64,000 nt of DNA from positions 1 to 64,000 of the forward strand of contig NZ_JAGPOT010000010.1 in NCBI RefSeq assembly GCF_018224015.1. Reading direction: 5' to 3'. The notes under the pieces were generated by a model. The model saw nothing but the letters and a program-made list of their open reading frames with translations. It had not been told where the DNA came from and ran no database searches. Below, piece after piece: positions 38,989-48,840 of this stretch. The translations under genes and the position numbers were made by a program. Each line of letters begins with the position of its first letter. Position 1 is the first letter of the stretch. Origin of the DNA: Pseudarthrobacter albicanus (GTDB taxonomy: Bacteria; Actinomycetota; Actinomycetes; Actinomycetales; Micrococcaceae).

Positions 38989-40065
38989 TTATTCATCCTT
39001 TTCCGGTTTATTTTTTTGCTCGTCACATACCGGCGCTGCGGGCAGGCCGCCGGCAGCGCCGGCAACGGACATGACCGGCGGGCGTGTCGCGGCGAGGACG
39101 ACGGCGCCCCGCACCACTGCGCCTGCCCCGCGCAGGGCACGGGCGGCTTCGGCGAGCGTCGCGCCCGTGGTGAGCACGTCGTCGACGATGATGCATGGAT
39201 GTCCCCTGATGTCCTGGGCCCATGGCCCGGACCTGGCCCGCATCGACCCGCGGACGCGCTGCGCCCGGTCCCCGCGGGCCAGCCCCTTCTGGCCGCCGCG
39301 CAGGGCGCCGGGTCCCGCGGCCAGGACGGGACGCCGGGCCTTCCGCAGGGCATCGACGACGGGGAGGCCGGGAAAATCCCGGCCGCTGAGCCTGGCGAGC
39401 AGGAGATGGACCGGGCTGAAGCCCCTCCTCCGGAAGGCTCCGCGGCTGGTGGGTACCGGAACCAGGCAGGGCGGCTGTCCGCTGCCCACCGCGGCGTCGA
39501 GGGCGCGGGCCAGGCCCTTCGCCAGGACGTCCCCGAGCCGGCCCTGGCCGTGGCCCTTGAAGGACAGCACCGCCTGCGCCAGCTCGCCGCGGTAGGCCCC
39601 GGCGGCCACCACCGGAAGGATCACGGAGCCGTCCATGTCCATCAGGGCAGGGGCCTGCCCCTCCGCCCGGAAGGGGTCCAGTGTCAGCAGGCGGACCTGC
39701 CGCTCGCAGGCGCCGCAGAGGGCGATGTCCTCCGCGCCGCAGCAGACGCAGTCCACGGGGACTGCGAGTGCCAGCAGTTCGATCCCGGCCGCTGCAGCGC
39801 GGTCCGCAAACCTGGGTAGCCGGCGGATGTAGTCGCCTCGGTGCCTGGCGGCCGTGGGCGCCACCGGGGCCAGGTCCGGGTCGGCGGCGCCCGGCGGGGG
39901 CAGCCGGGGACGCGGTCCGCCATCGCTGCCGGCATTCCCGGCGTGTTCACTGCCGGCGTGTTCACTGCGGGCATTTTCACTGCCGGCATTTTCACTGCCG
40001 GCATTTTCGCTGCGGGCATTTTCGCTGCGGGCATTTTCACTGCGGCGGGGCGGCCATCGGGTCAT
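38989..40065 (-). CDS. ComF-family phosphoribosyltransferase with pentapeptide-repeat N-terminus
   Basis: The 358-residue protein has a four-cysteine zinc motif (DCVCCGAEDIALCGAC) and a PRTase domain whose PRPP loop is CIIVDDVLTTGATLAEAARAL, as in ComF proteins linked to DNA uptake. Residues 9-43 are seven copies of SENAR/SENAG/SEHAG, encoded by a 15-bp tandem repeat. This is an unusual N-terminal addition; most ComF proteins start about 80 residues later. The start ATG 40065 lies just before the repeats, and a later start cannot be excluded. It lies between hpf and lpqB. Confidence 0.8.
   Translation of the reverse strand: MTRWPPRRSENARSENARSENAGSENAGSENARSEHAGSEHAGNAGSDGGPRPRLPPPGAADPDLAPVAPTAARHRGDYIRRLPRFADRAAAAGIELLALAVPVDCVCCGAEDIALCGACERQVRLLTLDPFRAEGQAPALMDMDGSVILPVVAAGAYRGELAQAVLSFKGHGQGRLGDVLAKGLARALDAAVGSGQPPCLVPVPTSRGAFRRRGFSPVHLLLARLSGRDFPGLPVVDALRKARRPVLAAGPGALRGGQKGLARGDRAQRVRGSMRARSGPWAQDIRGHPCIIVDDVLTTGATLAEAARALRGAGAVVRGAVVLAATRPPVMSVAGAAGGLPAAPVCDEQKNKPEKDE
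39941..40045. repeat. Seven 15-bp tandem repeats inside comF
   Basis: Seven head-to-tail 15-bp units run exactly from 39941 to 40045. Their variants are GCATTTTCACTGCCG, GCATTTTCGCTGCGG and GCGTGTTCACTGCCG. They keep the reading frame on the minus strand and encode SENAx/SEHAx pentapeptides. Confidence 0.9.
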
Positions 40066-40153
40066 GCTGCAAGCCTCGACCGTCAGGGGGTGCCGCGGAA
40101 GCCGCTGCTCCCGCTATGTGGACAAGCACCGGTGGAGGGCCGGCGGCGCAGGA

Positions 40154-41872
40154 TCAGCCGGGGAAGGACGGGTCCTGGAGGCCCTTGAGCTGGGGTGACC
40201 AGCCGTTGCCCAGCCGCTGGAAGACCCCTTCCGCTGACTGTCCGAAGATCTCGTCCGGGCCGTTGCCCGCGCTGAGGGCGGTGAGACCCGGCCACGGCGC
40301 CAGTTGCTGCGGCTGCGCCGAAGCGAGGGAGAGAAGCTCCGGGGTCACGCTCTCGGCCGCCGAGCCCTTCATGACGGCCACCGTGGTGTCGTCGACCCAC
40401 ACTCCCTGGTCAGGATCGCGGCTGGCCGGCAGGGTCATCGGCACGGTCAGATCACGCGGGGTGCCGTCCGCTGTCCTGATGATCCCCGTGACCTGGACCC
40501 TGGTCTTGCCGTTCTGTTCCGAAATCACGAGGGCCCGCGCGCCTTCACGGGACATCCTGAACTCCTTGACCGTCCATCCGGCGAGCCAGGTCGGCGTCAG
40601 GGTCACGGCAGGCACGCTGGAACCCTGGGCCACGCCGACGGGCCGGTAGGCGAGGACCTCGGTGGCACCGTTGCCCCCGGGTCCGGCCGTCCAGGTCCAG
40701 TCGTACCGGTCGAACGACGGGCGGGACAAGCCGGTCCGCGTGGTCAGCGCCCTGGCGGGCTGGCCGGGCACCACCGAGTACAGGGTGTCGCGGCCGGGGT
40801 TGAGGAATGCGGCGGTCTGCGAGACGGGAGATTCCGCCGGGGCACGGGGCGAAAGGGCGGCGACGGGCGCGATGTCAGGAAGCGGCGAGAGCCTGTTGTT
40901 CTCGTACCGGACCAGCTCATTGTTGCTCACGGCGATCTGATGGGCCGGGACGTTCTTGTTCCGTACCGGAGGCAGGACCGTACCGTTGTCTTCGACGCGC
41001 ACCAGGTCCTGGTTGGCCCGGAGCTCGACGTTGATGACATCGGGCTGGCTGCGGAATGTCAGGGCCAGCTGGGTCTGCATCCGCAGCCTGTCCTCGTTGG
41101 AGGCGTCCACGAGATCCTTCGCCGTGAGATCCACCTGGGCCGCGCCGGAGACAACCGGCACCGATTCGCGGGCCAGTTTAATGCCTGAGGGGAAGGCGCT
41201 GACGACGGCGCCCTTGAGATAGGCGGCGGGGCCGCCGAGGAGGGCACTCGTCATGGCCTTGACGGTCTTCTTCTTGATGAACCACCGGAGATCCGGCACC
41301 GCGTAAGTAAAGGTGGGGTCATAGAAGTAGATCGGATACGCGCCGTAGATGACCTTGAACGTCTCCTCCGGGATAGCAGTGCCGTCCGGGATCGAGGCGA
41401 TCCTCCACTGCCCGTCCACCTGGGCCAGCGTGGCCGTAATGTTCTCCTTCGTGCCCTCGGGCAGCCGCGTGGCAACCCCGTCGGCATCCACCGAGTAGGC
41501 GAGGTCGAGTTCATAGTCGAAGACGTTCTCGACGCCGGTGGGCACCACCCTCGCGGACCGGAACACCAGCGCGCGCTGGTCCGGTTTCCAGGTGACGGAC
41601 GCGGCCTGCGTGAGGTACTGGCGGGCGACGGCGTAGTCGTCCTCGTAACCGCTGCCGGCGCTGTAGAAATCTTCGATCACCGATTCCGGGCCCGCGCCTT
41701 CCCGGGGCGCGGCCGGGAAGAAGACCGGGGCGTTGGGGTTGCCGGCGCTCTCGTCCGTGCTCTTCCCCACAGGCCCCGACCGCGGGATCTGCGCGCACGA
41801 GGCCAGGAGGAGCAGGACCAGCGCGAGCACCGCTGCGCCGGCCCTGGTGATGTGATTGGAGGAACTCCTCAT
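40154..41872 (-). CDS. lpqB: Lipoprotein LpqB
   Basis: The 572-residue protein has a lipoprotein signal peptide (LLLLLASC, lipidated Cys26), an N-terminal GerMN-type region around residues 180-330, and a C-terminal beta-propeller-like part ([17 protein letters not shown]). LpqB binds MtrB and tunes MtrA phosphorylation. Its ATG overlaps the mtrB stop (ATGA), the conserved mtrA-mtrB-lpqB order. It is anchored to the outer face of the membrane. Confidence 0.93.
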   Translation of the reverse strand: MRSSSNHITRAGAAVLALVLLLLASCAQIPRSGPVGKSTDESAGNPNAPVFFPAAPREGAGPESVIEDFYSAGSGYEDDYAVARQYLTQAASVTWKPDQRALVFRSARVVPTGVENVFDYELDLAYSVDADGVATRLPEGTKENITATLAQVDGQWRIASIPDGTAIPEETFKVIYGAYPIYFYDPTFTYAVPDLRWFIKKKTVKAMTSALLGGPAAYLKGAVVSAFPSGIKLARESVPVVSGAAQVDLTAKDLVDASNEDRLRMQTQLALTFRSQPDVINVELRANQDLVRVEDNGTVLPPVRNKNVPAHQIAVSNNELVRYENNRLSPLPDIAPVAALSPRAPAESPVSQTAAFLNPGRDTLYSVVPGQPARALTTRTGLSRPSFDRYDWTWTAGPGGNGATEVLAYRPVGVAQGSSVPAVTLTPTWLAGWTVKEFRMSREGARALVISEQNGKTRVQVTGIIRTADGTPRDLTVPMTLPASRDPDQGVWVDDTTVAVMKGSAAESVTPELLSLASAQPQQLAPWPGLTALSAGNGPDEIFGQSAEGVFQRLGNGWSPQLKGLQDPSFPG

Positions 41873-43788
41873 GACCCGTCCTTCATTTCGGCGCCCATTT
41901 CGGCTCCGCCGGATTCTGCCGCCGGGGCCCCGGTGCTGTGGCCCACAGTGTCCCGGACAGCGGACGGCTCCAGCAGCAGCATGGTCCGTTCGCGCCCGGC
42001 ACCGGGGACGCCGACGTCGGCCGGTTCCAGCTGGAGCGGTGACTTCACGATATCCTCGCCCTGGCGCAGCGGCAGGGTCAGCCGGAAGCTGGCACCGCTC
42101 CCCTTCCTGCCCCAGGCCTGGAGCGAGCCGTTGTGGAGTTTGGTGTCCTCGGCGGCGATGGAAAGCCCGAGGCCGCTGCCGCCCGTGGTCCGTGCACGGG
42201 CGGGATCGGCACGCCAGAAGCGGTCGAAGACGCGCGCCGCCTCGGCCGGGCTCATGCCGATGCCGTGGTCCCGGACAGACACCGCAACCGCGGTGCGGTT
42301 GGCGGCGACGGAAATGTTCACGGGCCTGCCTTCACCGTGTTCCAGGGCGTTCAGGACCAGGTTGCGCAGGATGCGGTCGATCCGCCGGTCGTCCATCTCC
42401 ACGATGATGCTGCCTGCGGGAGCGTTGAGGGTGACATCCGAGCCGTACTCCGCGGCCACGGGGCCGACGCCTTCCATCACGTGGGAGATGAGCTGGACGA
42501 TGTCCGTCGGCTCGGCGTCGAGAACGGCCGCGCCCGCATCAAAGCGGGAGATTTCAAGAAGATCGGCCAGCAGCGACTGGAACCGCTCCACCTGGTGGTA
42601 GAGCAGTTCCGCGGAGCGCTTGTTGATGGGATCGAAGTCCCCGCGGGCGTCATAGAGCACTTCCGCCGCCATCCGGACGGTGGTGAGCGGGGTGCGGAGC
42701 TCGTGGGAGACATCGGAGACGAACCGCTGCTGCATCTGCGAAAGGGTGGCCAGCTGCGTGATCTGCTCCTGAAGGCTTGCCGCCATGTGGTTGAACGACG
42801 CCCCGAGCCGGGCCACCTCGTCCTCGCCCTTGACGACCATGCGCTCCTGCAGCTGGCCCGCGGCGAGCTTTTCGGAGACCAGGGCCGCATGGCTGACCGG
42901 GCTCACGACGTTGCGGGTGACGTACCACGCCACGGCACCGATCATCAGCAGCAGCACCGCGGCGCCGGCGAGCAGGACGTTCTGGATCTCGTTGAGGGTC
43001 TTCTGCGCCGTATTGAGGTCATAGATCAGGTAGAGCTCGTAGACCGTGCCGTTGAAGGTGACCTTGTTGCCGACGGCGATCCCGGGGCGGTCCTCGGTCC
43101 CCACCGGGAACTCCGTCGACGCCCAGAACTGGTCCTTCCCCGAATCCTGCACGGCCTTGCGCAGGTCCGGCGGGATCACGCCGATGGTGAGCTGGTCCGA
43201 GGCCCGCGATTCGACCCATCTGTTGCGGGGCTTGGTCTGTTGCGGCATCGCCTCAAAGACATAGCGGCGCTGGATCACGGAGCCCCGTCCCTCGACGGCA
43301 TTCAGGGTGTCGTAGACCAGGGTGATGACGCTGGACTGGTCGGTGACCTGCGCGCCGTCGAAAGTGTCCTGGACCTGCTTGACGTTGTAGCGCGTCTCGG
43401 ACTCGGCCTGGGCGAGCCGCTCCTGGAAGAGGTTGTTGGCGATCTGGTTGGACAGGTAGGCTCCCACGACGGCGAAGGAACCGATGGCGAGCAGCAGCGT
43501 GGTCAGGACGGTCCGGAACTGCAGGGACCGCCGCCACCGCCGGTGGACGGCGCGCAGGAGATACCGGAGGCCCGGCAGCAGCCCGACGGCCCCGGTCCGC
43601 ACCAGCCGCGCGACCCGCACGCCGACAATCCAGCCGCGGCGCACCCAGATCCGGGTGCCGAACCGCAGCGCCCGCCACGCGGTGGCCGGACCGGCCGGAT
43701 GCCTTGCCGCGGCGTTCCCGGGAGTGGCGTTCTCCGGGACTGCGCTGCCGTCTTCAGGCTCAGGAACCTGCTTTGTAGCCGACACCAC
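41869..43788 (-). CDS. mtrB: Sensor histidine kinase MtrB
   Basis: The 639-residue two-pass membrane kinase has helices at about residues 86-106 and 272-295, an extracytoplasmic sensor between them, a HAMP domain ([20 protein letters not shown]), a HisKA domain with His362 in [14 protein letters not shown], and an ATPase domain with [12 protein letters not shown] and [13 protein letters not shown]. It controls MtrA and so cell-wall, division and osmotic genes. Start is GTG 43788, inside the end of mtrA (29-bp overlap). Confidence 0.95.
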   Translation of the reverse strand: MVSATKQVPEPEDGSAVPENATPGNAAARHPAGPATAWRALRFGTRIWVRRGWIVGVRVARLVRTGAVGLLPGLRYLLRAVHRRWRRSLQFRTVLTTLLLAIGSFAVVGAYLSNQIANNLFQERLAQAESETRYNVKQVQDTFDGAQVTDQSSVITLVYDTLNAVEGRGSVIQRRYVFEAMPQQTKPRNRWVESRASDQLTIGVIPPDLRKAVQDSGKDQFWASTEFPVGTEDRPGIAVGNKVTFNGTVYELYLIYDLNTAQKTLNEIQNVLLAGAAVLLLMIGAVAWYVTRNVVSPVSHAALVSEKLAAGQLQERMVVKGEDEVARLGASFNHMAASLQEQITQLATLSQMQQRFVSDVSHELRTPLTTVRMAAEVLYDARGDFDPINKRSAELLYHQVERFQSLLADLLEISRFDAGAAVLDAEPTDIVQLISHVMEGVGPVAAEYGSDVTLNAPAGSIIVEMDDRRIDRILRNLVLNALEHGEGRPVNISVAANRTAVAVSVRDHGIGMSPAEAARVFDRFWRADPARARTTGGSGLGLSIAAEDTKLHNGSLQAWGRKGSGASFRLTLPLRQGEDIVKSPLQLEPADVGVPGAGRERTMLLLEPSAVRDTVGHSTGAPAAESGGAEMGAEMKDGS

Positions 43789-44434
43789 GGACCGTCAATA
43801 CTACTTCGGGGGCTTCCGGGTCACGTTCGATCTTGGACCTCAGCCGCTGGACATGGACGTTGACCAGCCGGGTGTCGGCAGCATGGCGGTAGCCCCAGAC
43901 CTGTTCCAGGAGCAGTTCCCGGGTGAAGACCTGCCACGGCTTGCGGGCCAGCGCGACGAGCAGATCGAATTCCAGCGGGGTCAGCGAGATCCGGTCGCTC
44001 CCCCGGCTGACCAGGTGGCCGGCGACGTCGATGGTCACGTCGGCGATGCGCAGGGTTTCCGGCGCCTTCTGGTCGCCGGGCCTCAGGCGCGCCCGGACGC
44101 GGGCCACCAGCTCGGCGGGCTTGAACGGCTTGGGGACATAGTCGTCGGCGCCGGACTCGAGGCCGCGGACCACATCCGAGGTGTCCGCCTTGGCGGTGAG
44201 CATCACAATCGGGACGTCGGAGTCGGCGCGGATCAGGCGGCAGACCTCGATGCCGTCCATGCCGGGAAGCATGAGGTCCAGCAGCACGAGGTCCGGCTTC
44301 GAGGAACGGAAGACCTCCAGCGCCTGTCCGCCGTCAGCGCAGAAGACGGGTTCGAAGCCGTCGTTGCGCAGCACAATACCGATCATCTCGGCCAGTGCCT
44401 CGTCGTCGTCCACTACCAGAATGCGTGCCTTCAT
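43760..44434 (-). CDS. mtrA: Response regulator MtrA
   Basis: The 224-residue OmpR-family regulator has a receiver domain (VVDDDEAL at the N-terminus, phospho-acceptor Asp53 in LVLLDLMLPGMDG, Lys102 in YVPKPF) and a C-terminal winged helix (LTPLEFDLLVALARKPWQVFTRELLLEQVWGY, RLVNVHVQRLRSKIE). The sequence is close to mycobacterial MtrA throughout. It is the first gene of the mtrA-mtrB-lpqB operon, with AGGGGAA upstream of ATG. Confidence 0.96.
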   Translation of the reverse strand: MKARILVVDDDEALAEMIGIVLRNDGFEPVFCADGGQALEVFRSSKPDLVLLDLMLPGMDGIEVCRLIRADSDVPIVMLTAKADTSDVVRGLESGADDYVPKPFKPAELVARVRARLRPGDQKAPETLRIADVTIDVAGHLVSRGSDRISLTPLEFDLLVALARKPWQVFTRELLLEQVWGYRHAADTRLVNVHVQRLRSKIERDPEAPEVVLTVRGVGYKAGS

Positions 44435-44649
44435 AGTTACATATTCCCCTATTGAAATGGCTTTGTCGTATCGGGCGGATCCTCGGCATGGCGCGGGCCC
44501 TCACCAGCAGGCCGGTACAAACCCCGTCCCGGGCCCCTTCCAGCGCCCTCGTGCCCGGAGGAACCCCTCCCCGTGCTGGAACAATCAGTGTCCGGTACTG
44601 CATGCTGGGGACCAGCCCCATCAGCCTGCCAGGACACCAGGAGGTTCCA

Positions 44650-45363
44650 ATGAACACCCCGATCTACCGGCTTGCCCTCGGCCACGACTTCGCCCGGCTG
44701 CAGCCGGAGCTCCAGGAGTACTTCTCGCTCGCCCCGGGCTCCGGCCACTATGGCGTCGGCGAAGGGGTGTTCGACGTCGTCGGCTGCCGGCAGCCCTGGC
44801 TGCGTCCTGCGCTGCGGCTCGCCACCGGCGAGCAGGCGTTTTTTCCGGAATACGGTGAGGGCATCCCGTTCCGGATCGAGAACCATGCCCACCTGGATCC
44901 GTTCGGCCGCTCCAGCCTGACGGCCCGCCGCGAAATTTTCTTCCCGGGGACCACCAGGCTCTTCCATGACACCACCAGCTTCGATGATTCGGGCAGCCGG
45001 GCCGGGCTGGTGGACTACGTCGGCCGGTACCGCCGGCTCGTCACGGACCTGAACCTCGGCGTCACCCCGGATGGCCGGCTGCGCGGCGTGTCCGAGGCAT
45101 CTCGGCTGTTCCTGGGGCCGCTGCGGATCCCGCTGCCGGACGCCCTCGATGCCAGGGCCTACGCCGAACAGTGGTGGGAGCCGGCAGAAGGCGGCCAGGG
45201 AAAGCACCGGATCCAGGTCAAGGTGATCCAGCCCCAGCTCGGCCTGGTGCTGGTCTACGCCGGGCACTTCGACTACCGGCTGGAGCCCTACCCCGGCGGG
45301 ATCACGGCGCCGGGCTACCTTCCCGGGGGCGCCCGTCCGGACCGGTGGAACAGCCGCCTCTGA
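44650..45363 (+). CDS. DUF4166 domain protein
   Basis: A 237-residue soluble protein. Start ATG 44650 has GGAGG 6 nt upstream; the open frame continues upstream without coding character. The body resembles DUF4166 proteins (LQPELQEYFSL near the N-terminus, REIFFPGTTRLFHDTTSF in the middle, PQLGLVLVYAGHFDYRLEPY at the end). Their function is unknown, although in other bacteria the domain is found fused to saccharopine-dehydrogenase-like enzymes. It is divergent from mtrA and convergent with the MetE-like gene. Confidence 0.75.
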   Translation: MNTPIYRLALGHDFARLQPELQEYFSLAPGSGHYGVGEGVFDVVGCRQPWLRPALRLATGEQAFFPEYGEGIPFRIENHAHLDPFGRSSLTARREIFFPGTTRLFHDTTSFDDSGSRAGLVDYVGRYRRLVTDLNLGVTPDGRLRGVSEASRLFLGPLRIPLPDALDARAYAEQWWEPAEGGQGKHRIQVKVIQPQLGLVLVYAGHFDYRLEPYPGGITAPGYLPGGARPDRWNSRL

Positions 45364-45380
45364 CGCGTGCGGGGCGCGCT

Positions 45381-45406
45381 GCCCGGCATGGGCGCCAGTG
45401 CCGGGC
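45381..45406. terminator. Hairpin between convergent genes
   Basis: GCCCGGCA (45381-45388) and TGCCGGGC (45399-45406) form an 8-bp stem with a 10-nt loop, 17 bp after the DUF4166 gene and before the end of the MetE-like gene. No T-tract is present. Confidence 0.5.
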
Positions 45407-45430
45407 GGCGGCTGGCGGGCGGCGCTGCCG

Positions 45431-46504
45431 CTAGCCGAGGGCCAGCTGGTTGAGGCCGTCGGCCACCTGGGTCAGCCGGGTCAGTACCGCCGTCGCGGAC
45501 GACGGCGAGTGATGCGCCAGCCCGTCCGAAGGGGTGATCCGCAACGCGCTCAGCGTGGACGCGGGAAGCCCCAGCTGCCGCCACGGCCGCCAGACGTTGT
45601 CCACGACGTCGCTGACGCGGGGCAGCCTCGCGGCCGGATCAGCCACGTCCAGCGCTCCGGCCCAGAGGCGCTTTCCGGCCTCGACGGCGCCCGCGAGCTG
45701 TTCCCACTGGCGGGAGGTGAGCGCCCGGAGCGGCACCGCGATCCCGTCGGCGCCGGCGGCCAGGATCCGGTCGAACGGGGCCTCGACTTCCGCGACGGAC
45801 ACCACGATTTCGGCGGCGCCGGCGGCCCGCAGCGCGTCAATGACCAGCTGCCAGGAGTCGGTGATTTCCTGGCCGGGAATGGAGCGCAGGGTGCGGTAGC
45901 CGCTGGAGGTCGGAATGGTTCCGGCCAGCACTGACGCGATCTCGGGTTCATCGATCTGCACCACGATGCGGGCCCCGGGTGCCGCTGCGGCAACCCTGGA
46001 CAGATAGCCGTCGACGCCGGCGGCCAGGGACGCGGCGATATCGCGCCGGGCGCCGTAGTCGATCAGGGCACGTTCCCCGTGATGCAGGTGCAGGCCGGCG
46101 GCCAGGCTGAGCGGGCCGCGCAGCTGGACCTTGACGTCCGCCGCCGGGGTATCCTCGGCGCCGATCAGGTCCGCCAGGATATTGATGTCGGTGGAGAGGG
46201 CCGATCGTGCCCGCATCAGGTCCTTGCCGGGCCGGTCCACGATCCGCCAGCCGTAGGGCTGCACATCCACGGACATGTCCACCAGCAGCGACGCCGTCCG
46301 GCCGAGGGCGTCCGAGCCGACGCCGCGGTCAGGCAGCTCGGCGAGGAACGGCAGATGGGGGCTGCCGAGTTCGCCGCGGACGGTCCGCGTGGCCTCGACC
46401 GGGTCCTCCCCGGGCCAGGGGCCCGCGGCCGTCGCGGTGACTTCGGCGGGTTCCTGCGGTTTCTGGGTCTGCGGTTTTTGGGTCTGCGGTGTCCGGGCGG
46501 CCAT
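45431..46504 (-). CDS. MetE-like TIM-barrel protein without cysteine (Rv3015c type)
   Basis: The 357-residue protein resembles the C-terminal domain of cobalamin-independent methionine synthase and uroporphyrinogen decarboxylase (SVDVQPYGWRIVDRPGKDL, VVQIDEPEIASVL). It contains no cysteine at all, so the zinc-binding Cys residues of real MetE are absent and methyl transfer from folate to homocysteine is unlikely. The first 20 residues are a QTQKPQTQKP low-complexity stretch. The neighbours chorismate mutase and mnmA/iscS match the surroundings of Rv3015c in mycobacteria. Its true function is unknown. Confidence 0.75.
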   Translation of the reverse strand: MAARTPQTQKPQTQKPQEPAEVTATAAGPWPGEDPVEATRTVRGELGSPHLPFLAELPDRGVGSDALGRTASLLVDMSVDVQPYGWRIVDRPGKDLMRARSALSTDINILADLIGAEDTPAADVKVQLRGPLSLAAGLHLHHGERALIDYGARRDIAASLAAGVDGYLSRVAAAAPGARIVVQIDEPEIASVLAGTIPTSSGYRTLRSIPGQEITDSWQLVIDALRAAGAAEIVVSVAEVEAPFDRILAAGADGIAVPLRALTSRQWEQLAGAVEAGKRLWAGALDVADPAARLPRVSDVVDNVWRPWRQLGLPASTLSALRITPSDGLAHHSPSSATAVLTRLTQVADGLNQLALG

Positions 46505-46506
46505 GG

Positions 46507-46968
46507 CTAGGCGTCTGCGGCGACGGAAGGACCCGGGGATCCGGCGGCCCGTGCGGCCGCGCCGCCACCGGCGGCGTCCCTGGCTGCTGCCTGGTGGTCT
46601 TCGGCGATGGCTTCATGGTGCCGGATGACCTCGCCGATGATGAAGTTCAGGAACTTCTCGGCGAAGGCCGGGTCCAGGTGGGCTTCGGCGGCGAGGTGGC
46701 GCAGGCGTGCAATCTGGGCCGTCTCCCGGCCCGGGTCCCCGGCGGGAAGCTGGTGCGCGGCCTTCAGGAAGCCGACCTTCTGGGTGGCCTTGAACCGCTC
46801 GGCGAGGAGGAACACGAGGGTTGCATCGATGTTGTCGATGCTGGAGCGGATCGACAACAGTTCCGCCATCACCGCCGGATCCACCTGACCGGCCAGGGAA
46901 CTGGCCGCAGGGTCGTAGGAATCGGCGTCAGGATCGGCATGGGGAAGACTGTGGTTCTGCTCGGTCAT
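46507..46968 (-). CDS. Chorismate mutase, AroQ class
   Basis: This 153-residue all-helical protein carries the AroQ pattern ELLSIRSSIDNIDATLVFLLAERFKATQKVGFLKA, with the active-site Arg and Lys residues. AQIARLRHLAAEAHLDPAFAEKFLNFIIGEVIRHHEAI follows. It converts chorismate to prephenate for Phe/Tyr synthesis. It is cytoplasmic, as there is no signal peptide, and has an Ala-rich C-terminal tail. It ends 2 bp before the MetE-like gene, so the two form a transcription unit. Confidence 0.88.
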   Translation of the reverse strand: MTEQNHSLPHADPDADSYDPAASSLAGQVDPAVMAELLSIRSSIDNIDATLVFLLAERFKATQKVGFLKAAHQLPAGDPGRETAQIARLRHLAAEAHLDPAFAEKFLNFIIGEVIRHHEAIAEDHQAAARDAAGGGAAARAAGSPGPSVAADA

Positions 46969-47041
46969 TGACCCAGTCTAGGGGCACGGCGGCCAATCAC
47001 TTCTGCTGTTAAGCGCCGTTGCAGCTCCCCCGCAGGGACTC

Positions 47042-47092
47042 CCGGATGGACATGCCCACCGTTCGATGCGAACGGTGGGCATGTCCATCCGG
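47042..47092. terminator. Perfect 24-bp palindrome downstream of the peptide ABC operon
   Basis: Arms 47042-47065 and 47069-47092 are perfectly complementary with a 3-nt loop, and each contains GGACATG or CATGTCC. On the minus strand it follows the ABC ATPase gene by 44 bp, so it probably ends that operon. It shares the GGACATG ends with the palindrome at 31458-31528. Confidence 0.75.
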
Positions 47093-47136
47093 AGGGCGCC
47101 AAGGCACCGCCGAGCGTGCCGCGGAGCGTCCCTCGG

Positions 47137-48840
47137 TCAGCCGTGGAGCACGGCGCGGAATTCCTCCCGGCGCCGCGCCTGCTCGTCCGGGTCCGGGACG
47201 GGCAAAGACGCGATGAGCTTGCGCGTGTAGTCGTGCTGCGGGTTGCCCATGACCTGGTTCCCGAGCCCCTGCTCCACCATCTTGCCCTTGTAGAGCACGC
47301 CCACCCAGTGGGAAAGCATGTCCACCACGGCAAGGTCATGGCTGATGAACAGCGCCGCGAACCCGAACTCCCGCTGGATCTCCTTGAACAGCTCCAGCAC
47401 CACGGCCTGCACGGAAACGTCCAGGGCCGACGTCGGCTCATCGGCGATGAGCAGCTTCGGGTTCAGGATGAGCGCCCGCGCCAGGGACGCGCGCTGCCGC
47501 TGGCCGCCGGACAGCTCGTGCGGGAACCGGTCAGCGTACGACGCCGGCAGCTGCACCGACTCGAGCAGCTCGCCGACGCGTTTGCGTGCCTCGGCAGGGC
47601 TGGGGTTGGAGTGAATGATCAGCGGCTCGGCGACGCAGTCGCCGATGGTCAGCTGCGGGTTGAATGATGCCGCCGGGTCCTGGAACACGAAGCCGATCTC
47701 CTTGCGGAGCGGTTTGAACGTGCGCTCCTTGAAGTTCAGCATTTCGTAGCCCAGCACATTGAGGCTGCCGCCCGTGGTCCGGTTGAGTCCGGCGATGGCC
47801 CGGCCGATGGTGGTCTTGCCGGAACCCGACTCCCCCACGAGGCCGAAGACTTCGCCTTCGGACACCGTGAAGCTGACGCCGTCGACCGCCTTGAAGGCCG
47901 GAGTGCCCAGCCTTCCCGGATACTCAATCGTCAGGTTCTTGGCCTCGACCAGCACTTTCCCGCCCTGATGGGCGCGCTCGGTCATGCCTTCGGACGCGGA
48001 GTTGCGGCCAAGGTGCGGGACGGCGGCGAGGAGTTTCTTGGTGTATTCCTCCCGGGGCTGGGCGAACAGGACCCGTGCGGGAGCTTCCTCCACGACGTCC
48101 CCCTGGTACATGACCACCACGCGGTCGGCGAGGTCGGCGACAACGCCCATGTTGTGCGTGATCAGCACGATGGACGTCCCGTACTTGTCCCTCAGGTCCC
48201 GCAGCAGCTCCAGGATTTCCGCCTGGACGGTGACGTCCAGGGCGGTCGTCGGCTCGTCGGCCACGATCAGACCCGGGTTCAGGGCCAGCGCGGCGGCAAT
48301 GACGACGCGCTGCTTCTGGCCGCCCGAGAACTGGTGCGGGTAGTAGTTGACCCGGGTATCCGGGTCCGGGATGCCCACTTTCCGGAGGGCTTCGATGGCC
48401 CGCGCCTTGGCATCCTTGGCCGAGATCTTCTTGCCGCTGCCGGTGTCCGCATGCGCCCGGATGCCCTCGGCAATCTGCCAGCCGACGGTGTAGACGGGGT
48501 TGAGCGCCGTGGACGGTTCCTGGAACACCATGGCGACATCGCGGCCGCGGATCTGCCGCAGCTTGGCCGCGCTGACGCTGATGACGTTGTTGCCGTTGAT
48601 CAGGACGGCGCCCTGGCTGGTTGCCGTCTCCGGCAGCAGGCCCAGGATGGTCTTGGCCGTCACGGTCTTGCCGGATCCAGATTCGCCAACGATGGCGACA
48701 ACCTCGCCGGGGTTGACCTCGAGGCTGACGTCCTTGACGGCGTAGACATCGCCGGCATCGGTCGCGAACGTGACCTTGAGGTTCTCGATGTCCAGGACGG
48801 GGCCGGAGCCGGGGCCCGGCCGGTCGATGTTCGTGGTCAT
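47137..48840 (-). CDS. Peptide ABC importer, fused double ATPase
   Basis: The 567-residue protein joins two OppD/OppF-type ATPase domains. The first has GESGSGKTVTAKTILG, the signature QFSGGQKQRVVIA and Walker B LIVADEPTTALD. The second has GESGSGKTTIGRAIAGL, ELSGGQRQRASLA and LLIADEPTSALD. It powers import through the two permeases encoded directly upstream, and overlaps the DppC-like gene by 4 bp (ATGA). The operon order is substrate-binding protein, permease, permease, ATPase. Confidence 0.93.
   Translation of the reverse strand: MTTNIDRPGPGSGPVLDIENLKVTFATDAGDVYAVKDVSLEVNPGEVVAIVGESGSGKTVTAKTILGLLPETATSQGAVLINGNNVISVSAAKLRQIRGRDVAMVFQEPSTALNPVYTVGWQIAEGIRAHADTGSGKKISAKDAKARAIEALRKVGIPDPDTRVNYYPHQFSGGQKQRVVIAAALALNPGLIVADEPTTALDVTVQAEILELLRDLRDKYGTSIVLITHNMGVVADLADRVVVMYQGDVVEEAPARVLFAQPREEYTKKLLAAVPHLGRNSASEGMTERAHQGGKVLVEAKNLTIEYPGRLGTPAFKAVDGVSFTVSEGEVFGLVGESGSGKTTIGRAIAGLNRTTGGSLNVLGYEMLNFKERTFKPLRKEIGFVFQDPAASFNPQLTIGDCVAEPLIIHSNPSPAEARKRVGELLESVQLPASYADRFPHELSGGQRQRASLARALILNPKLLIADEPTSALDVSVQAVVLELFKEIQREFGFAALFISHDLAVVDMLSHWVGVLYKGKMVEQGLGNQVMGNPQHDYTRKLIASLPVPDPDEQARRREEFRAVLHG

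Noticed and set aside
39941..40045. Possible CRISPR array in the tandem repeats
   Set aside because: The units are contiguous 15-mers without spacers, are in frame in comF, and no cas gene is present.
44334..44657. Minus-strand open frame upstream of and overlapping mtrA
   Set aside because: It overlaps mtrA in another frame and crosses the mtrA promoter region. It has no recognisable domain.
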